Shown one piece after another: positions 27,252 through 29,292 of a stretch of DNA of 29,292 nt (position 1 is its first letter; each line of letters begins with the position of its first letter). The position numbers and the translations under genes are program-made. Origin of the DNA: Stentor coeruleus (Eukaryota > Ciliophora > Heterotrichea > Heterotrichida > Stentoridae); contig MPUH01000922.1 of assembly GCA_001970955.1 (NCBI GenBank), positions 1 to 29,292 on the forward strand, written 5' to 3'. A model generated the notes under the pieces. That model was not told the origin of the DNA. It was given only the letters and a program-made list of their open reading frames with translations, and ran no database searches.

Positions 27252-29175
27252 ATGAGTCAAATTATATCATGCGACTTCACTGGTTGTAAAAACAAACCAA
27301 AAAAAGAATGTACTTGCGGTGGGAGATTTAAACTCTGTCTTGATCATGCAAATACTCATTTTATTACATGTAAAAGCAAAATTATTCCATATGAAATGCA
27401 AGAAAATTTACATATAGAAAACCTTGAATTGCTTAATAGAACAATTGAAAAACATAGAAAAGATATTATTATAAAAACCCAATCTATGATTGAGTATATC
27501 CAAAAATGCTCATATATTCTAATATCTAATCTAAAAAAATACGCAAAAATAGTTAAAGATAATATCAAAGATAATTCTCCTGAATCAGAGATAAAAGATT
27601 TTTTTGAAAATATCCCGAAACTTTACGATAATTTGAAGCTGTATTCAAGGTTTGAGAATAATACTTCAATGATTTTATCTTTTAATAATCATATTGGGTT
27701 TAAGGATGTTCAAGATTATGAAAATGAGATTTTTGAGCTTAAAGAAAAAATTAATAAACTGGAAAATGGTATTGCTAAAGGGCATAGGGGTCATATTAAG
27801 AGGAATTCTAATCAGCAAATCAAAGATTTTGAAGAAAATTTCTTTGAGAATCAATATAAGTTTGAAAGCTCGAAAAGCTTTGCTATGAGGTTTAAAAAAG
27901 ACCAGGGTGAGTTTATGGACCGAAGAATTCCTGCAGGCAAAGAGGGTATTTTTAATAAGAGCCACATGGTTGGAGAATATAATGAAATTAGTAAACCTTT
28001 TGTAGCCAAGGTTGAAATTGCTGTGAGAGCATTTAAATATATTTTACTATCAGAAAAAATTCTATGGCTTAATAGTCAATATAAAAACCTAATGGCTTTA
28101 CAAGAAGTTGAAGATGTGCGACTTAGTAAAGATTACAAGTATATTTTCGTTTGTAATCAATAAAAAGACTGTAAATTATTATATAGACAGTATTTTTTAT
28201 TTAGGCAGTAAAAAATTATCTAGACAGTACCCATTATTTAGGTATTTAATATTCAGCAAGTATTTTACTATTAAGGTAAATTGTAAAAAGGCTGTAATAT
28301 CAAAATAGTGAGTAATATTTACTTAGTATTTCGTAAGATTTATATAGAATGTAAAAACTATACAGATAGTATTTTTTATATAGTTAGTATGATATACTCA
28401 GGTATTATGTAAAAAGACAGTAAAAAAATATTTAGATGGTAAATGTTATAAAGGTCATGCGTATACAGAAGGTGATTTGCAATTAGTCCGTAAAAAATAG
28501 ACAGAAAGTAAGTTTAAATTAGGATTTGACCATCAAATAGGTAGTTTCTAATTAGGAGGTAGGATTTAAGTAGCTGGTATTGTATAAAAAGAGAGTAAAA
28601 TCTATAAAGATAAAAAAATCATAGACGGTCATTTATAAACAGAATGTGCATAATATTTAGATAAAAGTGAACTCTATTTAGAAAGTAAAATCTATATAGT
28701 ATGTAAAAATTATCTAGTGCGTGATCTTTATGTAGTTGGTAACAATCAAACAGTTAGTAACAAATAAAAAGACAGTAAAACATATTAAGATGGTATTTCA
28801 TATAAAGACTGTAAAATTTTATTAGATGGTTAAAGCTATATAGAAAGTATCACCCACACAGAACGTAAACACCAAACAGAAAGTTTTTTCTGTAATTCCT
28901 AATAAGCCAGTAAGCCCAACTTAGTATGTACTTTTTAATAAGCTTGTAAACCTTATAAAGATTGTATCATAAATTCAGTCAGTAACCAAAAACCCAGAAT
29001 GTAAAACCTAAAAAGGTACACAAAATATAGCTAGTAACCCCAACTCAGAATGTAAAAATAAAAAGTCCGTAAACAACATCCAGTCATAATAGTCAAAAGA
29101 GAAACCAAATCAATTGATAAATGCTTTCATAAATATAATCAAGAATCATTAGGATTTATATACCTACAAGATTAG
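27252..29175 (+). CDS. B-box-like zinc / coiled-coil / beta-propeller-like protein containing a 50-intron array
   Basis: Spliced product about 389 aa. Exon 1 (27252-28152) gives residues 1-300 and ends in phase 1. Residues 7-40 form a Cys/His cluster (C7, C12, C20, C22, C29, H32, H36, C40) like a B-box/zinc module. Residues about 55-180 are coiled coil. The ORF seems to stop at 28163, but that TAA is inside a 15-nt intron. Splicing 50 mini-introns (28153-29083) adds 60 codons, then 29084-29175 is an ordinary exon ending TAG. Across the junction the product reads YIFVYYSNTSLIFQYINNEV, a propeller-like strand pair, then QRFDHQIGAENKKIIDEYKK. No stop occurs in the joined frame. Five abutting intron pairs leave local ambiguity. 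Confidence 0.85.
28153..29083 (+). other. Array of 50 mini-introns separated mostly by 3-nt exons
   Basis: 931 nt made of 754 intronic and 177 exonic bases. Introns: 44 of 15 nt, five of 16 nt (28171, 28208, 28260, 28420, 28982) and one of 14 nt (29052). All begin GT and end AG. 49 of 50 have A at -6; the exception is 28811-28825. Of 44 exons, 39 are 3 nt, two are 6 nt (28327, 28661), one is 12 nt (28880) and two are 18 nt (28523, 28610). All introns are phase 1. Five pairs abut with no exon (28241/28242, 28275/28276, 28401/28402, 28453/28454, 29015/29016). First units: GTAATCAATAAAAAG, ACT, GTAAATTATTATATAG, ACA, GTATTTTTTATTTAG, GCA. Intron interiors vary freely and follow local base skew, unlike a minisatellite. 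Confidence 0.9.
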
Positions 29176-29292
29176 TTTAGTTAATATTTAGTTATAAAAA
29201 AATATATCATTTATAAGAATTTATCATACACTAACTATTATGAAAATCCTGCATGCACTCATATTATTATCATGAAAAGATCCTATAGATAG

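Noticed and set aside
28108..28308. 66-codon plus-strand ORF across the start of the array
   Set aside because: It overlaps the real exon in another frame and then reads through introns; explained as a shadow of the mini-intron pattern.
28171..29083. CRISPR array or 18-bp minisatellite
   Set aside because: There is no conserved repeat sequence; only GT, A(-6), AG and spacing are kept. The spacers are 3 nt and code in frame.
28153..29083. Unexcised germline IES elements instead of introns
   Set aside because: There are no flanking TA direct repeats; the GT/AG ends and branch-like A match the spliceosomal introns elsewhere in the window.
29240..29292. Start of a further gene (MKILHALILLS, signal-peptide-like)
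   Set aside because: A TGA follows after 11 codons and the window ends; too little sequence to support a call.

Overview
The window looks like macronuclear DNA of a heterotrich ciliate, most likely Stentor or a close relative. It is very AT-rich, with compact genes on both strands and short gaps. Every conventional gene is an intact standard-code ORF. The interrupted genes are split by introns of 15-16 nt (GT...AG, with an A six bases from the 3' end), the size reported for Stentor. Species assignment is inference.

Layout: 242-3411 holds an F-box/LRR-like protein and an AIG1/ADTRP-type membrane hydrolase. 3836-5269 (minus) is a Tul1/FLY-like membrane RING-H2 E3 ligase whose RING is broken by a 68-bp duplication that looks like an assembly error. 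5710-9290 holds a 59-aa protein, a decayed gene, a membrane-anchored papain-like protease and a kelch-like protein. 9596-13995 holds an SDR (17-beta-HSD12-like), a tail-anchored protein with an apparent -1 frameshift, an unrecognised 521-aa protein, the splicing factor SPF27/BCAS2 and a calcineurin-B-like EF-hand protein. 14-15.9 kb is mostly gene relic. 15902-22054 holds a large kelch protein, mitochondrial bL21m, a small hypothetical protein, a proline-rich single-pass protein and retromer VPS26. 22470-25727 holds a cold-shock-domain protein and an NLI/FCP1-type HAD phosphatase. 26.5-27.0 kb is another relic.

The most striking region is 27252-29175. A B-box-like zinc/coiled-coil ORF appears to stop at 28163, but the stop lies inside a 15-nt intron. 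From 28153 to 29083 the DNA is an almost uninterrupted run of 50 mini-introns (44 of 15 nt, five of 16 nt, one of 14 nt), mostly separated by single-codon, 3-nt exons. All 50 have GT and AG, and 49 of 50 have A at -6. Removing them leaves 177 exonic nt, all in one frame without a stop, joining to an ordinary 89-nt coding exon with stop TAG at 29175. The spliced peptide resembles a beta-propeller strand region. Five intron pairs abut directly (AG|GT) and two 18-nt exons look like introns that lost their 5' GT. I know of no described gene with this density of one-codon exons.

Other signals: three single Ns, each flanked by copies of the same 76-125 bp sequence (uncollapsed contig overlaps); abrupt flips of strand G/C skew, some inside genes; internal CCCTAACA telomere-like tracts; several intergenic relics whose frames read like protein with TAA/TAG at positions that look like Gln; and a VPS26 gene whose first exon is just the ATG.
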